A stretch of 35,155 bases of DNA from Chloroflexota bacterium (GCA_005880855.1 VBGM01000017.1:19892-55046); one strand, 5' to 3'; numbered from the stretch's first letter, positions 1-8,014 are shown. Numbers and translations: made by a program. The notes: a model not told the origin generated them from the letters alone.

Positions 1-500
1 CGCGGCCATTTCTCCTCATCAGTGACGACCAGCGCGGCGCCATGCGCCCGCAGCACTCTGTAGGTCTCGTCGTGGAACCAGGACTCGTGGCGAAATTCGG
101 CTGCCGCTGATCGGCCGAGCGCACCAAGCAGCCCGTCGAGCAGCGCTGGATTGCGCTGGCGCACAGGCGGGAACTGCAGGAGGACCGGGCCGAGCCGGCC
201 GTCCAGTGGCGCGAGGCGCTCGCCGATGATTCGGGCCAGCCCGACACGGTCGAACGCATCGCCCGAGTACGTGAGCCCTCGATGGCCCTTCATGCAGAAG
301 CGGAAATCCTCTGGCGTGCCCTCCGCCCATTTGACGAGCGTGGACTCGGGAGGCGTGCGGTAGAAGCTTCCGTTGAGCTCGACGCCGTGCAGCCGCTCGG
401 CGTAGTAGCCGAGCATGCGCGACCCAGGCAACGTCGACGGATAGAACTTGCCCTTCCAGGTCGCGTAGACGTCAGAACCGGCGCTGCGCGTTCGCGCATC
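1..500 (-). CDS. DUF72 family protein, 3' truncated by window, start unclear
   Basis: Reading the minus strand from about 500 down to 1 gives a continuous DUF72-type sequence: VYATWKGKFYPSTLPGSRML, then YYAERLHGVELNGSFYRTP, then FRFCMKGHRGLTY and VLLQFPPVRQRNPALLDGLL. These are the usual N-terminal blocks of this TIM-barrel-like family of unknown function. The C-terminal part lies beyond base 1. No ATG, GTG or TTG lies in this frame between its upstream stop codon (inside rlmN) and the first conserved block; the first in-frame candidates are a TTG near 431 and an ATG near 416, both inside conserved sequence. The reading frame overlaps the long C-terminal extension of rlmN by about 200 nt. A missing or extra base near 485-505, or an unusual start codon, would explain this. 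Family assignment is by recognition of these blocks; the function is unknown. Confidence 0.75.
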
Positions 501-1531
501 ACCCGCTCGTGCAGCTGCCCGCAGGCCGCATCCGCATCGCGACCCCGGGTGTCACGCACCGTGACGTTCAAGCTCTGCGCCTCGACCAGCTCTCTGAAAC
601 GGCGCACGCCTGCTCGCTCCGGCGCGCGATACGGCGTGTCGTCAACGGGGTTGAACGGAATCAGGTTGACGTGCGCCAGCTTGCCTCTTAGGAGCGTGCC
701 CAGCTCCTTGGCGTCGCGCTCGGTGTCGTTCACACCGGCCAGCAGCACCCACTCGTAGCTGACGCGCCGGCCGGTCTTGCCAGCGTATGCCTGCGAAGAG
801 GCGACGAGGTCTGCGACGGGATATTTGCGATTGATGGGCACCAGCACGTCGCGCAGCTCGTCGCGAGCCGCATGGAGAGAGATCGCAAGTGTCACCGGCA
901 GCTTCTCCTCGCCGAGCTGAGCGATGCGAGGAATGAGGCCGCTGGTGGAAACCACGATCCGCCGCGGGCTGATGCCGAGCAGGTCGGGGTCGGACATGCG
1001 CCGCACCGACTCGATCACCGACTGGTAGTTGGCCATCGGCTCCCCCATGCCCATGAAGACGACGTGCGACAGGCGCCGCCCTTCGGAGGCAAGCATGCGG
1101 ACCGCGTCCAGCGCCTGTTCGACGATCTCGTGGGCCTTGAGGTTGCGGCCAAATGGAAACTTTCCGGTGGCGCAGAACGGGCAGCCGATGGGGCATCCTG
1201 CCTGCGACGAGATGCACAGCGTCGACCGATCCGCATAGCGCATCACCACCGCCTCGACCGAGTGGCCGCCATCGAGCTCGTAAAGGGTCTTGGTGGTCAG
1301 GCTGCGATCCGCCTGCGAGACGGCCACGGGCCGCAACGACGTGATGCGGAAGTCCTCTTCGAGCCCCGACCGCAATGGCTTGGGAACGTCGCGCATCTCG
1401 TCGAACGACGCGGCGCCCCGAGCCAGCCAGCCCCACACCTGCTTGCGCCGATAGGCCGGCGCTTTGCGCGCCGTCAGCCAGGTTTCGAGCTCCTTGGCGG
1501 AGATGGAAAGGATCGCGGGGCGGTCGGCCAC
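290..1531 (-). CDS. rlmN: Dual-specificity 23S rRNA A2503 / tRNA A37 C2-methyltransferase
   Basis: Radical-SAM methyltransferase that adds a C2 methyl group to A2503 of 23S rRNA and, in studied relatives, to A37 of some tRNAs. The radical-SAM cluster motif CPIGCPFC gives Cys113, Cys117 and Cys120. Cys106 (TLCISSQ) and Cys337 (ACGQL) match the resolving and methyl-carrying cysteines of the family. GMGEPM at about 161-166 is the SAM-binding motif. The start is a GTG; no Shine-Dalgarno is seen, but TACTGT lies 7 nt upstream, as expected for a leaderless transcript. The frame gives 413 aa, longer than the usual 340-390, because it runs on after HERV (about base 500) through Arg/Ser-rich sequence that overlaps the DUF72 gene. 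That tail looks non-native, so the true end may be near 500. It follows the MBL-fold gene after a 77-bp gap with a tandem repeat. Confidence 0.93.
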   Translation of the reverse strand: MADRPAILSISAKELETWLTARKAPAYRRKQVWGWLARGAASFDEMRDVPKPLRSGLEEDFRITSLRPVAVSQADRSLTTKTLYELDGGHSVEAVVMRYADRSTLCISSQAGCPIGCPFCATGKFPFGRNLKAHEIVEQALDAVRMLASEGRRLSHVVFMGMGEPMANYQSVIESVRRMSDPDLLGISPRRIVVSTSGLIPRIAQLGEEKLPVTLAISLHAARDELRDVLVPINRKYPVADLVASSQAYAGKTGRRVSYEWVLLAGVNDTERDAKELGTLLRGKLAHVNLIPFNPVDDTPYRAPERAGVRRFRELVEAQSLNVTVRDTRGRDADAACGQLHERVMRERAAPVLTSTRPGRASSIRRRCLGRACSATTPSGCTASSSTEASTARLPSPRSSNGRRARQRISASA

Positions 1532-1538
1532 GCAATGG

Positions 1539-1544
1539 ACAGTA
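1539..1544 (-). promoter_or_regulatory. Candidate -10 box for rlmN
   Basis: On the minus strand TACTGT matches the TAnnnT pattern and ends 7 nt before the GTG start of rlmN. That spacing would place transcription initiation at or next to the start codon. No clear -35 element is seen. Confidence 0.35.
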
Positions 1545-1545
1545 C

Positions 1546-1601
1546 GTCAGACACTGCGTGGCCTGTAGGCCGGGTGAGACAACGCGTGGTCTGTAGGCCG
1601 G
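1546..1601. repeat. Tandem direct repeat, two 28-bp units
   Basis: Two adjacent 28-bp units (1546-1573 and 1574-1601) are identical at 24 positions; both contain GCGTGG followed by CTGTAGGCCGG. They fill most of the 77-bp gap between the MBL-fold gene and rlmN and end 2 bp upstream of the candidate rlmN -10 box. They could be a binding site for a regulator or a simple duplication. I see no other copy in the window. Confidence 0.8.
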
Positions 1602-1608
1602 ACGCCGG

Positions 1609-2385
1609 TTATGTGGAGCCTGACTTCTCGAAGACCTCTTCGCCCTTCACCAGGCGGACCTTGACCAGCCGATCGTCGACCAGCTTTTTCAGGTGCGCAC
1701 GCAGCGTCATCTCCGCGGCGGCCATCAGCTCGCCCCCGAGCTCGGGTCCGTAGACGCGGCGCGTGAGCTCCTGGGCCGTGCCTCGACCGCGTCGCACCTC
1801 GGCCAGCACCTGCGCTTCGCGGTCGAGCCGGTGCGTGCGGTACTCCTCGAGCTTCCCCATCGCATCGGTCACGGGGTCCCAGTGACCCGGGAACAGCATC
1901 CTCGGCTTCAGCGCAGTCAGCCGTTCCAGCGAGCGCAGGTAGGCGGCGACGTCGCCCTCCGGATACGTGACCATCGAGCTCCCACGTCCCAGGACGAGGT
2001 CGCCCGTGAACATCGCGCGATCCTCCGCCAGCCAGAAGCTGAGGTGGTCCGCGCTGTGGCCGGGCGTGTGGAGCGCGATCACGTTCAGGTTGCCGACGCG
2101 GACGATATCCTCGTCGGCGAGCTCTGGATAACGGCGCACGGTGGCACGGTGACGCGCCGCGAAGCGTTCGGCGAGCGGCAGATGGTCCGGATGCGAGTGC
2201 GTGACGAGCACGACACCGACGGTGGACGTTGCCAGGCGCTTCTCGAGGGCGGCCAGGTGCCTGTCGTCATCCGGACCGGGATCGATGACGATCGCCACCG
2301 GACCGGCGTGGACGATCCACGTGTTGGTGCCTGGGCCCGTGTAGGGACCGGGATTGGGAGCAACCACGCGCTCAACGGCCGTCAC
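1609..2385 (-). CDS. MBL-fold metallo-hydrolase with C-terminal winged helix (LACTB2-like)
   Basis: 258-aa metallo-beta-lactamase-fold hydrolase. THSHPDH (about 62-68) is the di-metal HxHxDH motif, with further ligands at His110 (HTPGHS), Asp129 (TGDL) and His168 (FPGHWD). Residues about 195-255 form the small helical/winged-helix tail typical of LACTB2-like proteins, a group that includes a human mitochondrial single-strand endoribonuclease; bacterial substrates are mostly unknown. The N-terminal NPGPYTGPGTNTWIV block is characteristic. It starts with GTG 7 nt after the stop of the degenerate histidine-kinase-like gene, so it is probably the third gene of the kinase operon. Nothing seen here ties it to signalling beyond position. 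Confidence 0.87.
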   Translation of the reverse strand: MTAVERVVAPNPGPYTGPGTNTWIVHAGPVAIVIDPGPDDDRHLAALEKRLATSTVGVVLVTHSHPDHLPLAERFAARHRATVRRYPELADEDIVRVGNLNVIALHTPGHSADHLSFWLAEDRAMFTGDLVLGRGSSMVTYPEGDVAAYLRSLERLTALKPRMLFPGHWDPVTDAMGKLEEYRTHRLDREAQVLAEVRRGRGTAQELTRRVYGPELGGELMAAAEMTLRAHLKKLVDDRLVKVRLVKGEEVFEKSGST

Positions 2386-2392
2386 GTCAGTG

Positions 2393-3175
2393 TCAGCGAG
2401 AAGCTTGGGCGGGCAAGTAGATGTCGGCGCCGTCCGGCGGGCTGGCGTCGAGCCAGCCTTCGAGGTGAATGTCGACGATCAAACGGATCAGAGGCTCGCC
2501 CATTTCCGGCACCGCCAGCGGCTTTCGATCGCCGCCGGGCGCCACACTGATCTTCCACCACGACCCCACCGGTTCCGCGGCGATCGTCATGCCCGGCCCG
2601 CCCATCCATTCCTGGATGCGGGCGAACGCCTCGACGAGCGCCGTCTCCGAGCCGAGCACTACGGCTCCCGCGGGCAGCTCGCGAGCCGCGATGGGCAGTG
2701 ACAGGTTGAGCACCGCACCGAGCACGACACCCCGCGCGGCGTCTTTGGGCTGGATGGCCGCCGCCTCGACAGCAGCTGCCCGACGCCCCACCTCCTGCGC
2801 CTGCTCGAACACCGCTTCGAGCAGCTCCGGGCGGCCGAACGCCGCCTGGCGCGCCGACTCCTGGAGAGCGAGCACAGCCGAACGCAGCTTGTGGCCGAGG
2901 CGCCCGAGGAGATGGGAGCGCTCCTCGTCGGCGAGCTGCTCGCCAATCTCCGCGCACCGCCTTGCCTGCGCCAATCCCCCGTGCTCGGCCCAGCCGACCA
3001 GCTTGCCGTTGAGCGAGACAGCTTCCCAGGGTCCGCCCGGAGGCGGGAAGTCGCGGTCGGCGGGCCCGTGGCGCCCGTGGTCGGGCACGGACTCCATCCC
3101 GCCCCCCACCCGCACCCAGACGGGTGCAGTTGAGGACGGGCGCCGTGCGCCTGCACCCTCGCGTCGATTCGCCAC
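2393..3175 (-). CDS. Degenerate histidine kinase / Spo0B- or ChpT-like phosphotransferase candidate
   Basis: 260-aa protein with a histidine-kinase dimerisation motif and a degraded catalytic domain. LGRLGHKLRSAVLALQ (about 91-105) resembles the kinase H-box, with His95 as candidate phospho-acceptor. The region after about 150 follows the outline of an HATPase domain (ETALVEAFARIQEWMGGPGM sits where the N-box should be), but the N-box asparagine and the G1 and G2 glycine motifs of the neighbouring kinase are absent. A DHp helix pair plus dead ATPase fold is the design of Spo0B and ChpT histidine phosphotransferases. The first 50 residues are low-complexity, so Met27 is an alternative start. 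Its GTG overlaps the kinase stop by one base (TAGTG), which suggests translational coupling. Family resemblance is seen; phosphotransfer is inferred. Confidence 0.6.
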   Translation of the reverse strand: MANRREGAGARRPSSTAPVWVRVGGGMESVPDHGRHGPADRDFPPPGGPWEAVSLNGKLVGWAEHGGLAQARRCAEIGEQLADEERSHLLGRLGHKLRSAVLALQESARQAAFGRPELLEAVFEQAQEVGRRAAAVEAAAIQPKDAARGVVLGAVLNLSLPIAARELPAGAVVLGSETALVEAFARIQEWMGGPGMTIAAEPVGSWWKISVAPGGDRKPLAVPEMGEPLIRLIVDIHLEGWLDASPPDGADIYLPAQASR

Positions 3176-6100
3176 TACCTACTTGAAGTGACGGATTCGC
3201 CCACGCGTGTCTTGCTGGTCGAAGCGGCGATCGCAGGCACCGTGAACCGGAATGTCGTGCCCCCGTGATCGCTCGATGCCACCCAGATCCGGCCTCCGAA
3301 GCTGCGCTCGACCACCAGCCGGCACAGGTAAAGGCCGAGGCCGAGGCCTCCCTGCGACCGGTTGCGACCGGCTGGACCGGTTTTCTCGAAGAGACTCTCG
3401 AGGCTGCCCGCCGGGAGACCCGGCCCACGGTCGGCGACCGTCACCTCGAGCCAGCCGCGCGACGCGGCGCGCGCCTGCACCGACACCGCCCCAGAGGTGT
3501 ACTCGAGCGCGTTCCCGATCAGGTTCGTGAGCACCTGCGCCAGATGGGCGGGCTCGCACAGAGCGGGCGGCAGTCCGTCGCGGAGGTTCACCTCGACCGC
3601 CAGGGCACGCTCCGCATAACGGTGGCGGACGACGCCCATCACCCCTTCCAGCGTCGACGCCAGGTCGACAGGCTCGGGCGTGGGCTCGAAGTGGCGTGTC
3701 TCGAGCTTGGCGATGATCAGCTGGCTCTCCACCAGGCTCAGCAGGCGGTCCGATGATTCGTACGCCTCCTGCAGCAGCTCGCGCCGCCCGCCGGCATCGA
3801 TGGTGCTGTCCCACTGCATGATGCCGGCCAGCGTGTTCTTCATCGCCGCGGCCGGGCTCCGGACCTCGTGTCCGATGGCGCGAAGCATCAGGTCCTTCGC
3901 CTCCAGGGCAAGGCGCTGCGCGGTGACGTCCTCATGCAGCGTGAGGATGCCGGCCGGCTCACCTTCGAGCCCAGGGATGACCACCCGACGCACATGCACC
4001 ATGCGCACCGGGTCGCCCATGCGCAGCTCCAGCGTGCCGTCGGCCTGGTCCTCATCACTGCGCTCGGCGCCCGCGGCGGCGTAAATCTCGGAGAGCTTCT
4101 TGCCGGGCATATCCGCCGCCTGGAGGTGATAGATCGCCTCGACCTCCGGGTTTGCGTACACAATGCGGCCGTCGGCGTCTTCGAGCATCACGCCCACCGG
4201 CGAGTGGCGGAGGATGGCGTTCATCATTTGGCGCTCGCGCTCGAGGGCGTCAACCAGCTCGAGCTGGCCGATCAGGACCGCGGCCTGGCCGGCAAGGACT
4301 CCAGCGAGGCGGCGCGTCTCAGACGCACCTGCGGTCATGCGCGCCACCAGCAGGCCGACCAGGCGGCCCTCAACCTGGATCGGGAGGCCGAAAGCATCCT
4401 GCGACGCGCCCAGAAGGTCGAGCAGCGCTCGCATGCGGCGCGCCCCGTTGGCAGAGATGAGCGCGCGCAGCAGCTGCGCGGGTTCGTCGACCGGCACCTT
4501 CGGAGACGCCTCGCCATCCGGCGCGCGGCGAACGAGGTGACCGTCCTCCAACAGCCATAGCTGCCCCTGCGAGGACGCCAGCGTGCTGCCCACAAGCCGG
4601 CCCATCTCGGAGCGGGCGCGATCCGGCTCGGTGGGGGTCAGCTCCGTGAACTTCGCCACGGCCTCCAGAGTGGTGATTCGGCCGCGCGTCTCGGCAACCA
4701 GTCGGGCGTTTTCGATCGCGACCGCTGCGTGCCTGGCGAACTCGAGCGCGGGCGGCGGCTCGGCCATATGGGTGGCCGCGTGGACGGAGCCGATGGCACC
4801 CACGAGTCGGTCGCCGTACCAGAGCGGGATCAAGCTCCATGCCTGACCGTCCGCTTCGCCCGCAAGAACTCCCGTCGGCGCCTGGCGCCAGCTGTCCTCC
4901 GAGTTGAGGCCCGCCCATGCGAGCACTGACTCCGCCGCCGGCTCGCCGCTCGCCCGGGTGGCGCTGACACGGCCCTCGGTGTCGAACGCCCAGCAAGCGA
5001 CGCCGGCCGATTCAAGCATCGTGCGCGCCTGGTCGGCGATGTTCGACACCACGCTGGTCAGCTCGTGCCCGGCCAGGGCCGCAAGCTCCTGGATGCGGAC
5101 CGACTGCGCGAGCGCGAGCTCGTTGGCGTGATGGAGCCGCATAGTCCTCAAGGCAATGCCGACGACCGGCGCGGCCGCCTCCAGCAGCTTGAGGTGAGCG
5201 GGAAGGAAACGGCCACCATCGGTGCGCAGCGCCGAGATGCCCGCGACGACGCGCTCGCCCTGCATGATCGGCACCCACACCACCTCGTTCGGCTTGCGCG
5301 AGAAGATGTAGTGCCCGAGCGGGCCGAGAAGGTCCTCGTCAACCGGCTGAACCGAGTCCATGACCTTGCCGCCCGCTTCGATCAGGCGCCGGAAGAACGA
5401 CGCCTGGCTGATCGGAACCGGCCCTAGCATTCCCGTCGGCCCACCGCGCTCGCCGGTGAAGCCGATGACGTTGCCACCCACGTCGAGGTAGGCGAGCACG
5501 ACGTGTGTCGCGTCCGTGTAGTCGCTCACCGCACCGAAAACTGCGTCGGCGATCTGGCTCTCGTCAGACGCGCCGGCCACGCCCATCTCGAGGACATGCA
5601 GTGCTTCCAGCCGCGCCCGCTCCGCCTGCGCTTCAGCGAAGTGATCGGCGTTGGCGAGGGCGAGGCTCACGTGGGCGGCGACGTCCTGCAGCAATTTCAC
5701 GTGCCAGTCGTCGAACGCCCCCTCGCGATAGGACTGCAGTGAGAGCATGGCGGTGATCAGGTCGCCGCTAAGCACCGGCACCCACACGAATGACCGCGAG
5801 ATCATGCGCGGGTCGCCTGGGGGCCCGGAGGGGAAGACCGCGGCTCCGCTGCCGACGTTCCACCGCTCCCTCTCGACGCCTTTGCGGGCAAAAGCTCTCG
5901 CCCAGGGCGAGCGGCGGACCAACACCGGCCGGCCAGTTTCGAATGCCTCGCGCGACGGACCGGTGACAGCGAGGGCGACAGGGGGCACGACCTCCTCGAC
6001 GCCGGCCACGTACTGGTAGCCCTCGGCCACCGGTCCGTCCTTGGACTGCGTGATCGTCGCGAGGATGAAACCGTCGAAGTCGAGGAAGTGCGACAGCTCC

Positions 6101-7254
6101 TCGCGCAAGGTGCGCATGATCGACCACCTGTCGAGGCTCGAAGCCAGCCGCCGACCGATGGCGTTGACGACCTCGAGGCGTCGCCGCTGACCCTCGATGG
6201 CCTCGTAGCTGCGAGCGTTGCGCAGAGCCAGCGTGACCTCGTCTGCCACGAGCTCGAGGAAGGCCGCGGTCGATGCCTCGTACACATAAGACCTATCGGT
6301 CTGGATGCCCAGCGCGCCTCGCACGGCCCCGGCCTCTTTGATCGGAACCCACAGGGACGAGCCCGGCTCGTGGGTGAGCAGCGGCTTGGGGTCCTTCACG
6401 ATTGCCCTCACGGCACGGACCTGCGGCGACCTCATCGTCGCCCAGCGCGAAGTCGGCGCGGAATCCGCCTTGACGGTGAGGAGTCGGACGCGGTCGGGCT
6501 GGTCTTGCTCAAGCGCGGCCATGTGGAGCACGTCGACGGGAAGTAGCTGGCTCAAGGTGGTTTGGAGGGCGGTCAGCACGCTCGCCTCGTCGAGGGTGGA
6601 TGCCATCGCCCTCGCGATGCTGTTGAGCGCCTCGAGGCGCCTCGCCTGGTTGCGGGTCAGCTCGTTCAAATACGCGTTCGCGAGCAGAACGCCCAGGCGA
6701 CGATGCACCTCGTTGAGGAAGGCCGTCTCCGAAGGGGGTACGCGGCGGCTGCGGTAGCCCTGGTAGATGACGCTGCCGATGACCTCGCCCTGGTGCTCGA
6801 TCGGAACCCAGATGACGAACTTCGGCGTCCGCCCGGCCCCGGGGCCCTTGGCGGCCGACAGGCGCCTTGGATCGCCGGGGATGACAGTTGTGCGGGGGTT
6901 GGCGTACTGCTTGGCGAACATCGAGCCGCTCAGCGGGCGCCTGCGGAGGTCCTGGAGCACGCCGGAGTCCATTGGCAGCGAGTGGTACCAACCCTCTCGC
7001 TCGAGCACGTGGAGGTTGACTACGTCGTAGCCGAACAAGGGGTTGAGCCCGCGGTACAGGACCTGGACGATGTCGGCTTCGGTTACGCAGCTGCCCAGCT
7101 CGTGGACCAGGCCGGCCGGGTTGGGACCCTGCGTTTCCGCCGGCGGTCGCCGCTCATTCACAGTTTTTTTATGTCTGGACCCATTCAGCTCCGACGCCTC
7201 TATTAGTCCGGACGGCCGGCGTCTCCTGTGCTTGCTCCGAGCAGGACTCGCCAT
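3175..7254 (-). CDS. Soluble multi-GAF/PAS sensor histidine kinase
   Basis: Sensor kinase of about 1,360 aa with no membrane segment. The N-terminal 1,000 residues contain about six GAF-like units (roughly 40-200, 205-355, 356-540, 541-720, 721-865, 866-1010), most with a recurring WVPI core strand. A PAS domain follows at about 1015-1115 (SPVGVMLEDADGRIVYANPE). HisKA has GHEVRSP with the phospho-acceptor His near 1130. HATPase shows the N-box NLIGNALEY (about 1247), G1 DRGPGLP (about 1277) and G2 GGLGLGL (about 1304), so it should be active. There is no receiver domain, so the phosphoryl group must go to a separate protein. I prefer ATG at 7254: TATATC lies 7 nt upstream (leaderless), and the GTG at 7260 is too close to it. 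It is divergent from a single-domain response regulator and overlaps the next gene by 1 nt. The ligand is unknown. Confidence 0.92.
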   Translation of the reverse strand: MASPARSKHRRRRPSGLIEASELNGSRHKKTVNERRPPAETQGPNPAGLVHELGSCVTEADIVQVLYRGLNPLFGYDVVNLHVLEREGWYHSLPMDSGVLQDLRRRPLSGSMFAKQYANPRTTVIPGDPRRLSAAKGPGAGRTPKFVIWVPIEHQGEVIGSVIYQGYRSRRVPPSETAFLNEVHRRLGVLLANAYLNELTRNQARRLEALNSIARAMASTLDEASVLTALQTTLSQLLPVDVLHMAALEQDQPDRVRLLTVKADSAPTSRWATMRSPQVRAVRAIVKDPKPLLTHEPGSSLWVPIKEAGAVRGALGIQTDRSYVYEASTAAFLELVADEVTLALRNARSYEAIEGQRRRLEVVNAIGRRLASSLDRWSIMRTLREELSHFLDFDGFILATITQSKDGPVAEGYQYVAGVEEVVPPVALAVTGPSREAFETGRPVLVRRSPWARAFARKGVERERWNVGSGAAVFPSGPPGDPRMISRSFVWVPVLSGDLITAMLSLQSYREGAFDDWHVKLLQDVAAHVSLALANADHFAEAQAERARLEALHVLEMGVAGASDESQIADAVFGAVSDYTDATHVVLAYLDVGGNVIGFTGERGGPTGMLGPVPISQASFFRRLIEAGGKVMDSVQPVDEDLLGPLGHYIFSRKPNEVVWVPIMQGERVVAGISALRTDGGRFLPAHLKLLEAAAPVVGIALRTMRLHHANELALAQSVRIQELAALAGHELTSVVSNIADQARTMLESAGVACWAFDTEGRVSATRASGEPAAESVLAWAGLNSEDSWRQAPTGVLAGEADGQAWSLIPLWYGDRLVGAIGSVHAATHMAEPPPALEFARHAAVAIENARLVAETRGRITTLEAVAKFTELTPTEPDRARSEMGRLVGSTLASSQGQLWLLEDGHLVRRAPDGEASPKVPVDEPAQLLRALISANGARRMRALLDLLGASQDAFGLPIQVEGRLVGLLVARMTAGASETRRLAGVLAGQAAVLIGQLELVDALERERQMMNAILRHSPVGVMLEDADGRIVYANPEVEAIYHLQAADMPGKKLSEIYAAAGAERSDEDQADGTLELRMGDPVRMVHVRRVVIPGLEGEPAGILTLHEDVTAQRLALEAKDLMLRAIGHEVRSPAAAMKNTLAGIMQWDSTIDAGGRRELLQEAYESSDRLLSLVESQLIIAKLETRHFEPTPEPVDLASTLEGVMGVVRHRYAERALAVEVNLRDGLPPALCEPAHLAQVLTNLIGNALEYTSGAVSVQARAASRGWLEVTVADRGPGLPAGSLESLFEKTGPAGRNRSQGGLGLGLYLCRLVVERSFGGRIWVASSDHGGTTFRFTVPAIAASTSKTRVGESVTSSR

Positions 7255-7334
7255 TGCCACCGATATACTGCGCCAAGTGTCGTGTTCCGGAGTCCGGAGC
7301 GAATTCGTTTAGGCGATGAAGATGCCTTCCGGAA
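7207..7334. promoter_or_regulatory. Cluster of TCCGGA palindromes at the divergent kinase/receiver promoter
   Basis: TCCGGA occurs at 7207-7212, 7286-7291, 7293-7298 and 7328-7333; the last is extended to TTCCGGAA. Three of these lie within 48 bp between the divergent kinase and response-regulator starts. They are candidate binding sites for a regulator of both genes. The hexamer alone is GC-rich, so a chance cluster is possible. Confidence 0.35.
7262..7267 (-). promoter_or_regulatory. Candidate -10 box for the histidine kinase gene
   Basis: TATATC on the minus strand ends 7 nt before ATG 7254. It supports that start and a leaderless transcript. No -35 consensus is evident. Confidence 0.35.
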
Positions 7335-7349
7335 CCAGGCCCTAACCCC

Positions 7350-7790
7350 GTGCCGTTCACTCCGCCCAAGCCGATCGCGCCAACTCCCGAGGATCTGCGT
7401 GGGTCCACGGTGCTTGTCGTCGACGACGAGCGTGCCTGGCGGGTGATCCTGGAGACCGACTTGCGCATGCTGGGCTACAAGGTCTCGATGGCGGAAGACG
7501 CCGATCAGGCGCTCGAGAAGGCGCAGTCAGACCACCCGGAGGTGGCGATCATCGACCTCATGCTGCCCGAACCGATGGACGGCTGGGGCCTCCTGAGCGA
7601 ATTGCGGGCGCGCGGGCAGAAGCTGCCCGTGATCTTCTATACCGCATACCCGGTGTTTCCATCGGGAACCGACGACCCCGATGTCGTCGGTTACATGAGC
7701 AAAGCGGTCGACAGAGCCGACCTCTATGCACTTCTGCCGCCGGCGATCCGGCGCTCACGCGAGCGCCGGGAGAGTGGTGACTCTAGTTGA
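7350..7790 (+). CDS. Single-domain response regulator (CheY/Spo0F-like receiver)
   Basis: 146-aa protein made almost entirely of one receiver domain. The phosphorylation pocket is complete: Asp25-Asp26 (VVDDE), phospho-acceptor Asp69 (IIDLMLPEPMDG), Thr98 (FYTAY) and Lys118 (MSKAV). No output domain follows; the C-terminal 15 residues are a charged tail. A lone receiver beside a kinase that lacks its own receiver suggests an intermediate phosphate carrier, like Spo0F, or a CheY-type effector. The start is GTG; no strong ribosome-binding site is seen. It is transcribed divergently from the kinase across a 95-bp gap that holds TCCGGA palindromes. Its stop codon directly abuts the stop codon of a small minus-strand gene. 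Confidence 0.92.
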   Translation: MPFTPPKPIAPTPEDLRGSTVLVVDDERAWRVILETDLRMLGYKVSMAEDADQALEKAQSDHPEVAIIDLMLPEPMDGWGLLSELRARGQKLPVIFYTAYPVFPSGTDDPDVVGYMSKAVDRADLYALLPPAIRRSRERRESGDSS

Positions 7791-7910
7791 CTAGAAGAGC
7801 CAGTCCCAACCGCCGTCGTAATAGTCCGCCGCGACTGCGATGGCCATGCCGGCCACAACAGCAAGAACGAAGGCTACGCGTCCAACCTTGAGTTTCCAGG
7901 TCATCCCCAT
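7791..7910 (-). CDS. Small single-pass membrane protein, 39 aa
   Basis: A short minus-strand frame starts at ATG 7910 (MGMTWKLKVGRVAFVLAVVA) and ends at TAG 7791. It has a basic N-terminus, one hydrophobic helix of about 18 residues, and a short aromatic/acidic tail (DYYDGGWDWLF). The layout fits a bitopic membrane peptide or small anchored signal protein. A second ATG at 7904 follows a GGGG stretch and may be the real start. It lies between the two response-regulator genes on the opposite strand, and its stop abuts that of the single-domain regulator. I do not recognise a family. The regular TM profile and in-frame start are the only support, so this is a candidate gene. Confidence 0.5.
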   Translation of the reverse strand: MGMTWKLKVGRVAFVLAVVAGMAIAVAADYYDGGWDWLF

Positions 7911-8014
7911 TACACCCCTTGGTATTTCCAACTACTACCAGGCTCGAAGGAGAGTATGCGCTGCGCCTGTTGAGTTTGATTGTTCGCATCGTGCCAATAA
8001 TCGTTAAGAATCAT

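Noticed and set aside
19-330. 103-aa minus-strand frame at the left edge
   Set aside because: It is an Arg/Ala/Pro-rich alternate frame of the DUF72 coding sequence.
7919-8014. Longer start of the OmpR-type regulator (hydrophobic 32-residue extension)
   Set aside because: Response regulators are soluble, the region is AT-rich promoter-like sequence, and ATG 8015 gives a normal N-terminus.
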